A stretch of 45,795 bases of DNA from an uncultured Bacilli bacterium (GCA_947588925.1 CANQAT010000003.1:1-45795); one strand, 5' to 3'; positions 17,007 to 26,785 are shown, numbered from the stretch's first letter. The notes: generated by a model from the letters alone, not told the origin. Made by a program: numbers and translations.

Positions 17007-17723
17007 ATGAAAAAAACAACGTATATAGTAATTGATGAAAGTGGAGCAACACATCAAAAGCAAAATGATTATTTTGTAATTGCGGGGTATATAACTAAAC
17101 AAATTTATTCAGTTAAGTCTACTCATAAAATTATAGAAAAAAATTTAAAATTAAACTATCCATATTTAGCAAAATATAGTGAATTAAAAGGTTGTTATTT
17201 AAGATCATATCAGAAAGCAGAATTTTTAAATGAATTGTTTAAAATACCTACAACAATACCGATTGCTATAATAGTTGATAAAAAACATCTGTTTAAAAGG
17301 CAACAACACGATGAAAATATAAAATATAATTATTTTATTCAAATACTTTTGAGTTATTTACTTCATAATTTCCCAGGATTATTAAACGGCGATGAAATAC
17401 AATTAATACTAGATAATAGAAACGTTAGTGTTGGTTCCATGAATTCATTGCAAGATTATTTGAATTCTGCTCTTGGGTTAATATATAATAAAAAGTTTAA
17501 AGTAATATATAAAAATTCAACTGAACATAGAGAGGTGCAAATGGCAGATTTAATATCGAATGTATTATATGGGTATTACAATTTTAGAAATGAGTATTCT
17601 ACATATAATTTGGTACCATCAATGAGAAACACTATTATTTCTAGATTCCCTTATAAGTATTTTAAGGAACCAATTTGTAGTAAAAAATCTCAAAATGAAG
17701 TTGACAAACTAGTAAATATTTGA
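17007..17723 (+). CDS. DUF3800 domain protein
   Basis: This 238-aa protein starts at the ATG on 17007 after GAGGTGG. The N-terminal IDESG (D10, E11), a central LILDNRN and the C-terminal EVQMADLISNVLYGYY are the conserved acidic motifs of DUF3800, a family predicted to have an RNase H-like fold. Its biochemical role is not established. DUF3800 genes are often carried by mobile elements and some are linked to structured RNAs. It has its own strong promoter. Directly after it, partly inside its last codons, lies the promoter of a candidate small RNA. It ends in TGA, supporting TGA as a stop codon here. Confidence 0.85.
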   Translation: MKKTTYIVIDESGATHQKQNDYFVIAGYITKQIYSVKSTHKIIEKNLKLNYPYLAKYSELKGCYLRSYQKAEFLNELFKIPTTIPIAIIVDKKHLFKRQQHDENIKYNYFIQILLSYLLHNFPGLLNGDEIQLILDNRNVSVGSMNSLQDYLNSALGLIYNKKFKVIYKNSTEHREVQMADLISNVLYGYYNFRNEYSTYNLVPSMRNTIISRFPYKYFKEPICSKKSQNEVDKLVNI

Positions 17724-17729
17724 TATATT
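17701..17729 (+). promoter_or_regulatory. Promoter for the RNA downstream of DUF3800
   Basis: TTGACA (17701-17706), 17-bp spacer, TATATT (17724-17729). It lies across the last codons of the DUF3800 gene and would start transcription near 17736. Confidence 0.75.
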
Positions 17730-17735
17730 ATTTGT

Positions 17736-17830
17736 ACAAGACCTGGAAATGTCGGTTAGATAAAAAACCTAATCGTGCTGTATGTACGAGGCACTCCAGG
17801 CTAAAAAGATAGGGAATCCTATCTTTTTGT
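17736..17830 (+). ncRNA. Candidate structured RNA associated with DUF3800
   Basis: The transcript predicted from the promoter above folds as a three-way junction. The closing stem is CCTGG (17742-17746) with CCAGG (17796-17800). Inside are GGTTAG (17754-17759) with CTAATC (17769-17774), one G-U pair, and GTGC (17775-17778) with GCAC (17791-17794). An intrinsic terminator follows at 17803-17829. There is no reading frame of note. Comparative genomics has reported several RNA motifs next to DUF3800 genes; whether this matches one of them needs a covariance-model search. Confidence 0.65.
17803..17829. terminator. Bidirectional intrinsic terminator
   Basis: AAAAAGATAGG / CCTATCTTTTT with a 4-base loop is symmetric in its A and T runs. 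It can end the small RNA on the plus strand and the membrane protein gene on the minus strand. Confidence 0.85.
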
Positions 17831-17860
17831 TTTAGAACAAGTAGTATAACAAATTTATTT

Positions 17861-19909
17861 TTATACCCAAAACATGAACATATAATAAAATTTATCTATA
17901 TTTGTTAAGTCCTTATTTAAGAAAAATGTAAACATGTTAAGTATAATACTTATTGTTATAAATACTATAAGTATTTTTTTTAGATTATGATTTAATAAAT
18001 TTTTACTTAGTAATGACAATATTACAATAACTGTACTTAAAGATAACAACCAACCAAAATCTGATATATATCTTGGAAGTATACCTGCCATCTGCGTATC
18101 AGCTATTACTATAATTAAGGCAAATATTAAAGAAGCAATACTTATTTTGAATAAATCTTTATTAATAATTTTTTTAAATTTATATGATAGAACACCTAAT
18201 ACGCATATTGCGTTAGTAAATAGAAATCCTCCGTACATATACTCACTTATAGTGTTTCCAAGATATGTCGTAGTAACACTATATTTCTCTATAAAAGGAA
18301 ATATAGTAGATATGTGAATTGGAGCGATCAAAAAGTGATATAGACCTAAAAATGTTCTATCAAATACAAACCCTCTTTTTGTCATATCATTAGTTGTTAA
18401 ATTATAATTCGCTCCAAAATCAAATGGACTTTTAAATCTCGCAAAATTATAATACATTAAAAATAGTGCGATTACTATATAGGGAGCTACCAAAATTAAA
18501 GTCTCTTTTATAGATTTTTTACTAAATAATTCTCTTTTTTTAAATATATACGGATAAAATATTATAGCTATAAAGAACATCGATAATAAAACTTGTGGTC
18601 TGCACCCCGCAACGAGTGCGGTGAATAGACTTCCTAAAAATAAATATCTCTTTTTTAGTTTATCATAGTTAGTCGATTTTATATAAAAAGCAAGACCAAA
18701 CATCGCAAATGCAATAGCAAATACAATAGGCAAGTTATAGAAAGTCGGATATCCTACAAATGATGAAAGACCACTTGCAAATATAAAGAATATAGATAAA
18801 AACATATACCAAATATAAGATGTGTTTTTAAAATATTTATTTAGTATTTGATACATTAGATAGAATACTGAACATATAAATATACATATTGCAATTGATA
18901 TCGCTAAATTGTTAGGTAGATCACTTTTAGTTACAACATAATATGGCAAGTATAGTAATATACAAGGAACAACTCCAAAATAGGAATAATACCTACCATT
19001 ATAGTAAGAATAATCCCAGTAGTATTCTTTGTATCTTTCAAGTTGTTCATCTCTATATTTAGTGTCATATGGGTTTTCTAGTGATAGTAATTTATCAGAT
19101 ACATCTAAATCCAAATAAAAATGATTGTTGGCAAGCGCACGAGCCAAATTTTTATATTGAGAGTACTGTGATGTAGGAGCTACTGTTTTAGTTTTTTTAT
19201 TGTAGAATGTCATATTATAACTAAATATAGATAATATCGATATAAAAAGTATAGTTAGAGTGAGTGCTTTCTTATTATTAAACTTTATCTTATAAAAAAT
19301 AGATTTAGGATTTATAATAAATATAAATAAGATAAAAAATAAGGAAATAATTAAACGAAAATCATTTATAAATAAAGGTACTTTTTTATTTACAGAAATA
19401 GTGTTTAATTTAAAATCTTTAACTTCTTTATCAAATACTAGTTTAACATTTGAAGTAGTACCGCTAGAATGTACTGTTAAATATTTACTATTTTCTAACT
19501 TGTTTACGTAAGTTCTACTTCCTGCGTCTAAATATAATTTATTTGCTTCATCAGTAAAATATAGTTCATATGAAAATCTAAGACTTCTTTTGCCACTAAA
19601 GTCTATATAGATATTATTTATTTTTTGATTTACATTAAATTCTATGTAGGCATTTTCTACATCAGTTACGCTACACAATTCTCCTGTACAAGTAATTCCA
19701 TTATAGGTATAGTCTTTAATTTCTTTAAAATCTTTGAAAAATAAAGATTCATAATGTCTAAAATTAAATATTGTAATTTCTAGTATAGTACTAATTGATA
19801 TGGCAATAAGTAAATATTTAGATAAAACTTTTAGATATTCGTTTTTAAATACATTTAATTTTCTTAAAATTAAAAATAGTATTATAAGTACAAAAAATAC
19901 ATAAATCAT
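17861..19909 (-). CDS. Polytopic membrane protein, possibly GT-C-type glycosyltransferase
   Basis: This 682-aa protein starts at ATG 19909-19907, preceded by GAAGGAGCG on the minus strand. A frame 12 codons longer would overlap the -10 box and is unlikely. It has an N-terminal membrane helix pair, an extracytoplasmic beta-rich region of about 130 residues containing a CTGELC cysteine pair, then about ten more membrane helices. The loop with NHFYLDLDVSDKLLSLENPYD followed by YYNGRYYSYFGVVP recalls membrane glycosyltransferases of the GT-C superfamily that add sugars outside the membrane. No classical motif proves it. It stands alone on the minus strand with its own promoter. Confidence 0.75.
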   Translation of the reverse strand: MIYVFFVLIILFLILRKLNVFKNEYLKVLSKYLLIAISISTILEITIFNFRHYESLFFKDFKEIKDYTYNGITCTGELCSVTDVENAYIEFNVNQKINNIYIDFSGKRSLRFSYELYFTDEANKLYLDAGSRTYVNKLENSKYLTVHSSGTTSNVKLVFDKEVKDFKLNTISVNKKVPLFINDFRLIISLFFILFIFIINPKSIFYKIKFNNKKALTLTILFISILSIFSYNMTFYNKKTKTVAPTSQYSQYKNLARALANNHFYLDLDVSDKLLSLENPYDTKYRDEQLERYKEYYWDYSYYNGRYYSYFGVVPCILLYLPYYVVTKSDLPNNLAISIAICIFICSVFYLMYQILNKYFKNTSYIWYMFLSIFFIFASGLSSFVGYPTFYNLPIVFAIAFAMFGLAFYIKSTNYDKLKKRYLFLGSLFTALVAGCRPQVLLSMFFIAIIFYPYIFKKRELFSKKSIKETLILVAPYIVIALFLMYYNFARFKSPFDFGANYNLTTNDMTKRGFVFDRTFLGLYHFLIAPIHISTIFPFIEKYSVTTTYLGNTISEYMYGGFLFTNAICVLGVLSYKFKKIINKDLFKISIASLIFALIIVIADTQMAGILPRYISDFGWLLSLSTVIVILSLLSKNLLNHNLKKILIVFITISIILNMFTFFLNKDLTNIDKFYYMFMFWV

Positions 19910-19933
19910 AAAACGCTCCTTCACTTCATCAAC

Positions 19934-19961
19934 ATTATAGCACATTTTCTATTCATGTCAA
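19934..19961 (-). promoter_or_regulatory. Promoter of the polytopic membrane protein gene
   Basis: On the minus strand TTGACA (19961-19956), 16-bp spacer, TATAAT (19939-19934) with TGTGC just before it. Confidence 0.8.
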
Positions 19962-20013
19962 AAATATTAAAAATATTAAACTCTACAAATGGTATAGTAA
20001 TAAATTTAATTTG

Positions 20014-20024
20014 TGTGCTATAAT
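20014..20024 (+). promoter_or_regulatory. Extended -10 of first ABC transporter gene
   Basis: TGTGCTATAAT. The surrounding 80 bases are nearly repeated before the second ABC gene. Confidence 0.65.
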
Positions 20025-20045
20025 AGTTGTGAAAGGTAGGGAACT

Positions 20046-22544
20046 ATGATAGAGTTAGTAAATTTAAGCAAAGTGTATAAATCAAAAAAAGGTGCTTCTA
20101 CAACCGCTTTAAACGATATAAATTTAAAGATAGGAAATAAGGGCATGGTATTTATAGTAGGTAAAAGTGGAAGTGGTAAGTCAACTCTTCTTAATTTACT
20201 TGGAGGACTAGATGGAGTTACTAGTGGTAAAATACTTATTAATGGTAAAGATATTAGTAACTTTGAAAGTAGAGAGTACGATGCATATAGAAATACATAT
20301 ATAGGATTTGTATTTCAAGAATTTAATATACTAGAAGAATACAACATATATGAAAATATAAGTCTTTCACTAGAACTTCAAAATATAAAATCAACTAAAA
20401 GTGATATCGATAAACTTTTAGATAAACTTGGAATAAGTGGACTTGGAAATAGAAAAGTAAATGAATTATCAGGTGGACAAAAGCAAAGAGTCGCACTTGC
20501 AAGAGCCTTAATTAAAAATCCTGAGATAATTTTAGCAGATGAGCCAACTGGAAACTTGGATAAAACTTCAAGTGCGCAAATATTTGAAATATTAAAAGAA
20601 ATAAGTCGTGAAAAACTAGTAATAGTAGTCTCACACGATATAGAATCTGCTAAAACTTACGCAGATAGAATAGTAGAAATAGAAGATGGCAAAATAAAAA
20701 ATGATACAGATACTTTAGGTGAAAGTGAAATAAAACCATTCAAATTAAAGAAATCAAAACTACCTAATCTATTTGCCTTAAAGATGGCACTTGCCAATTT
20801 TAAATATAAACCATTTAAACTAATTATGACAATTATTTTAACGACATTCTCTTTAATATTTATGGGAGTTACAATAAACTTTTATATGTTTGATAAAAAT
20901 CTATTTATTACAAACACAATGAAAGATAACAATAATTATGTTTACGATGTTAAAAATACAAAATTCTTTTATAGTTATGGATTTATTGATTCTATTGATT
21001 TAAAACTTACTTTAGATGACTTAAAGAACATTGAACCTATAACTAAATCTAAAGTGAATGCAATATATTCTTTATATGATAATAACAAGTTATTAGAATT
21101 TGAATTTGGACCTAGTGAGGAACAAAATGACTTTTACAGGTCAGAACCTTCAACTAGTTTTGTCGATGTGAAAGATACAAGACTTTTAAATAATATAATA
21201 GGTAGTATTCCTGTTAATAATAACGAAGTGGTAGTACATAAATATTTTGCGGATTATGCAATAAAATTTGGAATAAAACTAGTAGATGATACCTTATACT
21301 TTCCAAAAGATTATAATGATTTAGTAACTTCTAGAAAAGAGATTAAACTTGGTAGTAATAGTGTTATAATAACTGGTATTATTGATGATGATGACACTTT
21401 ATATAAAGATGCAAAAGAAACAGGACGATTCAAAAGTAGTAGTTTGGAACAATATTTTAGTGAAAATTATTATGGAAAAGGTAGTTATATATATAGTATT
21501 GGATTAATTGATAATATAGCCTTAAACGAAGATAAATTATCAGTTTTAGATTCTACAATGCTTACAACGAGAATCGGACTTAGTGAAATATTTGTTTCGG
21601 ATGGAACACCTTTTAAAGTGTTTGATAGTGAGATTAATGTAATTGATGAAAATGGAAACAGTAGTATATTGAACCTAGAAAAGGAAGAGGTTTTAGTATC
21701 TTTAAATTCATTAAAGAAAATATATGGACAGTTTAATGGAACATTCGATAATAATTTACTTGAATTTATAAAAAATAATGCTAATTTAACTTATGATGAA
21801 GCTTTAGCAAGGTTTGTAAGTGATTATTTAAAAGAACATTCAAATCTTACACTTACTTTACATAATTATGCAAATGAAAAAATGTATAGTGTTACTGTAA
21901 AGGGTGTCACACTAGATGATACAAACTATGTAAGTTATGATTATATTAATGATTCTGAAATTAAAACAAAAGAGATTGTAGGTGCAAGAGTATACGATAA
22001 TGATATTAACAATTTAAAAAATACATTTAGTAAATTAATATTTAGAGATAATTATGATAGGGGAGATGAGGGAACTTTTTATACTTTCACTTTGGAAAAT
22101 CACGATGACATTAGTTCTATAATCGGCATATATAAATCTTTATCAAAGTATATTCTAGTAATTAGCCTAGTATTTGTATTATTTAATATATTATTATTTT
22201 CAAACTTTATAGCAGTTACGATATCATATTCTAAAAAACAAATAGGTATTTTAAGAGCCCTTGGCGCAAAGGCAAAAGACGTTACAAAGATATTTAGCTT
22301 TGAAGCTTTGATAATTGGAATTATTTCTTGGATACTCTCTATTATAGGATTTACTATTATTTGTAATTTACTTAATAATTCTATATTTGGAAGTATGTAT
22401 TATACATTAAATGGAATAGTTAGAAATCCATTTATACCAATAATAATGCTTGTTTATACTATTGCAATATCATTCTTAATAACATTTATATCTACTAGTA
22501 AAGTAACAAAGATTAAACCAATAGATGCTATATTAAACAAATAG
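20046..22544 (+). CDS. ABC transporter, fused ATPase and FtsX-like permease (copy 1)
   Basis: This 832-aa protein joins a nucleotide-binding domain to a MacB/FtsX-type permease. The ATPase has Walker A GKSGSGKST (39-47), Q-loop Q91, signature LSGGQ (141-145), Walker B ILADEP (162-167) and H-loop SHD (196-198). A membrane helix at about 258-280 is followed by an extracytoplasmic region of about 415 residues and three C-terminal helices with the FtsX motif KKQIGILRALGAK. Such proteins transmit ATPase movement outward, for example in antimicrobial peptide resistance, lipoprotein handling or wall hydrolase control; the substrate here is unknown. It is followed by a close paralogue with a copy of its promoter, so the pair is a tandem duplication. 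Confidence 0.9.
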   Translation: MIELVNLSKVYKSKKGASTTALNDINLKIGNKGMVFIVGKSGSGKSTLLNLLGGLDGVTSGKILINGKDISNFESREYDAYRNTYIGFVFQEFNILEEYNIYENISLSLELQNIKSTKSDIDKLLDKLGISGLGNRKVNELSGGQKQRVALARALIKNPEIILADEPTGNLDKTSSAQIFEILKEISREKLVIVVSHDIESAKTYADRIVEIEDGKIKNDTDTLGESEIKPFKLKKSKLPNLFALKMALANFKYKPFKLIMTIILTTFSLIFMGVTINFYMFDKNLFITNTMKDNNNYVYDVKNTKFFYSYGFIDSIDLKLTLDDLKNIEPITKSKVNAIYSLYDNNKLLEFEFGPSEEQNDFYRSEPSTSFVDVKDTRLLNNIIGSIPVNNNEVVVHKYFADYAIKFGIKLVDDTLYFPKDYNDLVTSRKEIKLGSNSVIITGIIDDDDTLYKDAKETGRFKSSSLEQYFSENYYGKGSYIYSIGLIDNIALNEDKLSVLDSTMLTTRIGLSEIFVSDGTPFKVFDSEINVIDENGNSSILNLEKEEVLVSLNSLKKIYGQFNGTFDNNLLEFIKNNANLTYDEALARFVSDYLKEHSNLTLTLHNYANEKMYSVTVKGVTLDDTNYVSYDYINDSEIKTKEIVGARVYDNDINNLKNTFSKLIFRDNYDRGDEGTFYTFTLENHDDISSIIGIYKSLSKYILVISLVFVLFNILLFSNFIAVTISYSKKQIGILRALGAKAKDVTKIFSFEALIIGIISWILSIIGFTIICNLLNNSIFGSMYYTLNGIVRNPFIPIIMLVYTIAISFLITFISTSKVTKIKPIDAILNK

Positions 22545-22568
22545 AAAAGGTACGCTTTTTCTATTTTT
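22539..22568 (+). terminator. Intrinsic terminator after ABC copy 1
   Basis: AAATAGAAAA / TTTTCTATTT stem overlapping the stop codon, then a T-run. Confidence 0.75.
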
Positions 22569-22661
22569 ATATAATAAAAACATATGATTATGTGTTTAAC
22601 ATATCCTTTTTATTTTAGAAACATTAAACTCTACGAATGGTATAGTAATAAATTTAGTTTG

Positions 22662-22672
22662 TGTGCTATAAT
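22662..22672 (+). promoter_or_regulatory. Extended -10 of second ABC transporter gene
   Basis: TGTGCTATAAT inside a duplicated upstream block. Confidence 0.65.
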
Positions 22673-22693
22673 AATGGAGAAAGGTAGGGAACT

Positions 22694-25210
22694 ATGATAG
22701 AATTAGTAAATTTAAGCAAAGTATATAAATCAAAAAAAGGTGCCTCTACAACAGCTTTAAATGATGTTAATTTAAAGCTTGGAAATAAGGGCATGGTATT
22801 TATAGTAGGTAAAAGTGGAAGTGGTAAGTCAACTCTTCTTAATTTACTTGGAGGACTAGATGGAGTAACTAGTGGTAAAATACTTATTAATGGTAAAGAT
22901 ATTAGTAACTTTGAAAGTAGAGAATACGACTCATATAGGAATACATATATAGGATTTGTATTTCAAGAATTCAATATATTAGAAGAATATAACATATATG
23001 AAAATATAAGTCTTTCACTAGAACTTCAAAATATAAAGCCGAATAAAACTGATATTGATAAACTTTTAGATAAACTTGGGATAAGTGGACTTGGGAATAG
23101 AAAAGTAAATGAATTATCAGGTGGACAAAAGCAAAGAGTCGCACTTGCAAGAGCCTTAATTAAAAATCCTGAGATAATTTTAGCAGATGAGCCAACTGGA
23201 AACTTGGATAAAACTTCAAGTGCGCAAATATTTGAAATGTTAAAAGAAATAAGCAAAGAAAAACTAGTAATAGTAGTCTCACACGATATAGAATCTGCTA
23301 AAAATTATGCAGATAGAATAGTAGAAATAGAAGATGGTAAAATAAAGAGTGATACAGATACTTTGGGTGAAAGTGAAATAAAACCATTCAAATTAAAGAA
23401 ATCTAAGCTACCTAATCTATTTGCTCTAAAAATGGCACTTGCAAATTTTAAATATAAACCATTTAAACTAATTATGACAATTATTTTAACTACATTCTCT
23501 TTAATATTTATGGGAGTTACTATAAACTTTTATATGTTTGATAAAAATCTATTTATTGCAAACACTATGAAGGATAACAATAATTATGTTTATGATGTTT
23601 ATAATACCGAGTATACTCATTGTAATGATAACAGTAATTGCCCTTTGAATTTAAAACTTGATGATACTGATTTAAAAAATATAGAAAGTATTACTAAGTC
23701 TAAAATAAATCCCATATATAGTCTTTATGACAATAATAAAGAATTAAGTTTTGAGTTTGGAGATAGTGATATAGAATCTGAGTTTTATGGTAGGGATTTT
23801 CAAACCTTTGGAGATTTTTTTAAATTTGTAGATACTAAAGATTATAGATTATTTTCAAATATAATAGGTGAAGTGCCTACTAATAGTAATGAAATAGTTA
23901 TACATAAATATTTAGCTGATTATATAGTTAAATTTGGAATAAAACTAGTAGATGATACTTTATATTTTCCAAAAGATTATAATGATTTAGTAACTTCTAG
24001 AAAAGAGATTAAACTTGGAAGTAATAGTGTTATAATAGTTGGAATAATTAATGATGATGATAGTTTATATATAAATGCCAAAGAAACTGGTAAGTTTGAA
24101 AGTCAAAATTTACATGATTATTTTTATGAGAATTACACTGAAAAAGGGGAATATGTATATATAAATGGTATAGACAATATTAAACTAAATGTAGATCCTG
24201 TCTCAATTTTAGATAGAGCAACTTTAATGAAAGGCTCTGATTCAGATTTGAAGACTGTTGCTTATGGAAACTTTAAAGTAATAGATGATGAGATTAATGT
24301 AGTAGGTGAAGCTGGTAATACATCTATTTCCAAACTTAATAAAAATGAGATTGTAATCACTTTAGATACGTTAAAACACATATATAATAGTGAGAATAAA
24401 ACATTTGATAATGACTTATTAGAGTATATAAAAAGCAATAATTTAGCTTATGATGAAGCGCTTATTTCTTTTATAAGTCAATATTTAAGGGAATTTTCTA
24501 AAGATGTTATACTTAATTTAAGTTATTTAGGTAATCCAACAGGAAATACAACTAGTGTGACTATAAAGGCAGTTTCAATGGGTGATACTAACTATGTAAG
24601 TTATGAATATTTAACTGAAAATAAACCTAGAGAAAAAGAAATAGTAAGTGTAAGAATATATGACGATAATATAAATAACTTAAAAAATGCATTTAATAAT
24701 TTAAAATTACAAGAAGACTTAACATCAAATGAAACTGGTGTATTTTATACATATATGGTAGATCACCTTTACGACATAAGAAATATAATATACTTATATA
24801 AATATTTATCAAAGTATATTCTAGCAGTTAGCCTAGTGTTTGTGTTATTTAATATATTATTATTTTCAAACTTTATAGCAGTTACGATATCATATTCTAA
24901 AAAACAAATAGGTATTTTAAGAGCTCTTGGCGCAAAGTCAAAAGATGTCACAAAGATATTTAGTTTTGAAGCGTTGATAATTGGAATTATTTCTTGGATA
25001 CTCTCTATTATAGGATTTATTATAGTTTGTAATTTGCTTAATAATTCTATATTTGGAAGTATGTACTATACATTAAATGGAATAGTTAGAAATCCATTTA
25101 TACCAATAATAATGCTTGTTTATACTATTGCAATATCATTTTTAATAACATTTATATCTACTAGTAAAGTAACAAAAATTAAACCAATAGATGCTATATT
25201 AAACAAATAG
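22694..25210 (+). CDS. ABC transporter, fused ATPase and FtsX-like permease (copy 2)
   Basis: This 838-aa paralogue has the same layout as the gene at 20046. The ATPase domain, first membrane helix and last three helices are nearly identical to copy 1 in protein and DNA, while the extracytoplasmic domain (about residues 290-690) differs heavily, with only islands such as KFGIKLVDDTLYFPKDYNDL shared. An added CNDNSNCP cysteine pair appears near the start of that region. This suggests the same mechanical engine with a different outside partner, or gene conversion of the flanks. The start and AGGTAGGGA ribosome site match copy 1. A palindromic terminator follows. Confidence 0.9.
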   Translation: MIELVNLSKVYKSKKGASTTALNDVNLKLGNKGMVFIVGKSGSGKSTLLNLLGGLDGVTSGKILINGKDISNFESREYDSYRNTYIGFVFQEFNILEEYNIYENISLSLELQNIKPNKTDIDKLLDKLGISGLGNRKVNELSGGQKQRVALARALIKNPEIILADEPTGNLDKTSSAQIFEMLKEISKEKLVIVVSHDIESAKNYADRIVEIEDGKIKSDTDTLGESEIKPFKLKKSKLPNLFALKMALANFKYKPFKLIMTIILTTFSLIFMGVTINFYMFDKNLFIANTMKDNNNYVYDVYNTEYTHCNDNSNCPLNLKLDDTDLKNIESITKSKINPIYSLYDNNKELSFEFGDSDIESEFYGRDFQTFGDFFKFVDTKDYRLFSNIIGEVPTNSNEIVIHKYLADYIVKFGIKLVDDTLYFPKDYNDLVTSRKEIKLGSNSVIIVGIINDDDSLYINAKETGKFESQNLHDYFYENYTEKGEYVYINGIDNIKLNVDPVSILDRATLMKGSDSDLKTVAYGNFKVIDDEINVVGEAGNTSISKLNKNEIVITLDTLKHIYNSENKTFDNDLLEYIKSNNLAYDEALISFISQYLREFSKDVILNLSYLGNPTGNTTSVTIKAVSMGDTNYVSYEYLTENKPREKEIVSVRIYDDNINNLKNAFNNLKLQEDLTSNETGVFYTYMVDHLYDIRNIIYLYKYLSKYILAVSLVFVLFNILLFSNFIAVTISYSKKQIGILRALGAKSKDVTKIFSFEALIIGIISWILSIIGFIIVCNLLNNSIFGSMYYTLNGIVRNPFIPIIMLVYTIAISFLITFISTSKVTKIKPIDAILNK

Positions 25211-25234
25211 AAAAAGTGCACTTTTTCTATTTTT
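25205..25234 (+). terminator. Perfect palindromic terminator after ABC copy 2
   Basis: A 14-bp perfect inverted repeat (AAATAGAAAAAGTG and its complement) overlaps the stop codon and runs into T. Confidence 0.75.
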
Positions 25235-25244
25235 GTGTTATACT
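25234..25244 (+). promoter_or_regulatory. Extended -10 of bile salt hydrolase gene
   Basis: TGTGTTATACT directly after the upstream terminator. Confidence 0.6.
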
Positions 25245-25263
25245 ATTTGTGGAGGGTGATATT

Positions 25264-26238
25264 ATGTGTACAGCAGTAACATATAAAACAAAAGATAGTT
25301 ATTTTGGTAGAAATTTAGATCTTGAGTATTCATATAAAGAAACAGTTACGATTACGCCACGAAATTATCCATTTAAGTTTAGAAAAGTAGGTGAGAATAA
25401 TAAACATTTTGCTATTATAGGAATGGCTTATGTTAGTGATAATTATCCACTTTATTATGACGCGATTAACGAAAAAGGACTTGGTATGGCAGGACTTAAT
25501 TTTCCTTCGAATGCACATTATTTTGATGTAAAAGATGGTTTAAACAATATATCTCCATTTGAGTTAATACCATATATATTATCTAACTATTCCGAGGTTA
25601 AAGAGGTTAAAGAGGCACTCAAAAGTATTAATATAGTTAATATTAATTTTAGTGATGAGCTTCCTTTATCACCACTTCACTGGATTATAGCAGATAAAAC
25701 ATCATCGATAACAGTAGAATCAGTAAAAGATGGATTAAAGGTGTACGATAATCCAGTTGGAGTTTTAACTAATAATCCTACATTTGATATGCAGATGTTT
25801 AATTTAAATAATTATATGAGTTTATCTATTGAGCCGCCAGTTAATAATTTTTCTAAAAAATTAGAATTTTCTACATATAGTAGGGGAATGGGAGCTTTAG
25901 GACTACCGGGTGATTTATCTAGTCAATCAAGATTTGTAAAAGCGACATTTACAAAAATGAACTCATTATCAGATGAAACAGAAGTATCAAGTGTAAATCA
26001 ATTCTTTCATATTTTAACATCGGTTGAGCAGCAAAGAGGATGTGTTCATATGGGTGAGGATAAATACGAGATAACTATATATAGTTCTTGTGCGAATATG
26101 GATAAATGTATTTATTATTACACCACTTATGATAATAGAAGAATAATAGGTATAGATATGCATAAAGAACCCTTAGATGGTAGTGAGCTTATAAATTATG
26201 ATTTAATTAAGAATGAAGAATTTTATATTCAAAATTAG
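25264..26238 (+). CDS. bsh: Choloylglycine (bile salt) hydrolase family protein
   Basis: This 324-aa Ntn-hydrolase begins MCTAVTYKTKDSYFGRNLDL. Removing Met exposes the nucleophile C2. The family's catalytic set is present: R16 and D19 in FGRNLD, N79 in GLNF, N171 in LTNNP, and R223 in SSQSRF. Members split glycine- or taurine-conjugated bile acids in the gut; close relatives cleave penicillin V, and the sequence alone does not settle the preference. The ATG at 25264 follows GGAGGGTG; an earlier in-frame start lies in the terminator hairpin. It is cytoplasmic by sequence. It is followed 10 bases later by a lipoprotein gene, probably in one operon. Confidence 0.9.
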   Translation: MCTAVTYKTKDSYFGRNLDLEYSYKETVTITPRNYPFKFRKVGENNKHFAIIGMAYVSDNYPLYYDAINEKGLGMAGLNFPSNAHYFDVKDGLNNISPFELIPYILSNYSEVKEVKEALKSINIVNINFSDELPLSPLHWIIADKTSSITVESVKDGLKVYDNPVGVLTNNPTFDMQMFNLNNYMSLSIEPPVNNFSKKLEFSTYSRGMGALGLPGDLSSQSRFVKATFTKMNSLSDETEVSSVNQFFHILTSVEQQRGCVHMGEDKYEITIYSSCANMDKCIYYYTTYDNRRIIGIDMHKEPLDGSELINYDLIKNEEFYIQN

Positions 26239-26248
26239 GAGGTAAAAA

Positions 26249-26785
26249 ATGAAAAAAATATTAATATGTTTAATTGCTCTTGTAGCAGGTTTAACCCTAA
26301 CTGGGTGTGAAGACAAATTAAAAACAACTATTAAAGATATAGCTGAGTTAAATGAGATAGATGGCGTTACTATGACAATAAAAAAGGATACACTTACTAG
26401 AACGGGAGCTACTATTATAATTACTGATGTGAGTGGTAAGAGTAACATATATGGTGATGAATATAGATTAGATAAAAAAGTAAATGGAAAATGGGAAGAA
26501 TTAGAAGTTATATATAAAGGCGATTATGGTTGGAATTTAGTTGGATATACTAAAGATAAAAATAATAAAATAGAGATGGATATGAACTGGGAATGGTTAT
26601 ATGGTTCTCTTGAAGATGGAGAATATAGAATAGTTAAAGACACAGCTACAATTCAAATGGATAAAAAATATAGCTTTTCAGATTGGAAAGAGATATATAA
26701 TAATTTAAATAGTGAACCAAATGATGATAAAGATTCTGATATTAAAAACTATTATTTTTCAGTTGAGTTTATGATAGGAGAATAA
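26249..26785 (+). CDS. Lipoprotein with Ig-like domain
   Basis: The 178-aa protein has a lipoprotein signal peptide with lipobox LTGC (C20). The rest reads as one beta-sandwich: GVTMTIKKDTLTRTGATIII, then YGDEYRLDKKVNGKWEELE and, near the end, DGEYRIVKD. This pattern is typical of bacterial Ig-like lipoprotein domains in gut Bacillota. It would be anchored outside the membrane. AGGAGG lies before the ATG. It sits between the bile salt hydrolase gene and a second lipoprotein gene that starts one base after its stop codon. The function is unknown. Confidence 0.82.
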   Translation: MKKILICLIALVAGLTLTGCEDKLKTTIKDIAELNEIDGVTMTIKKDTLTRTGATIIITDVSGKSNIYGDEYRLDKKVNGKWEELEVIYKGDYGWNLVGYTKDKNNKIEMDMNWEWLYGSLEDGEYRIVKDTATIQMDKKYSFSDWKEIYNNLNSEPNDDKDSDIKNYYFSVEFMIGE

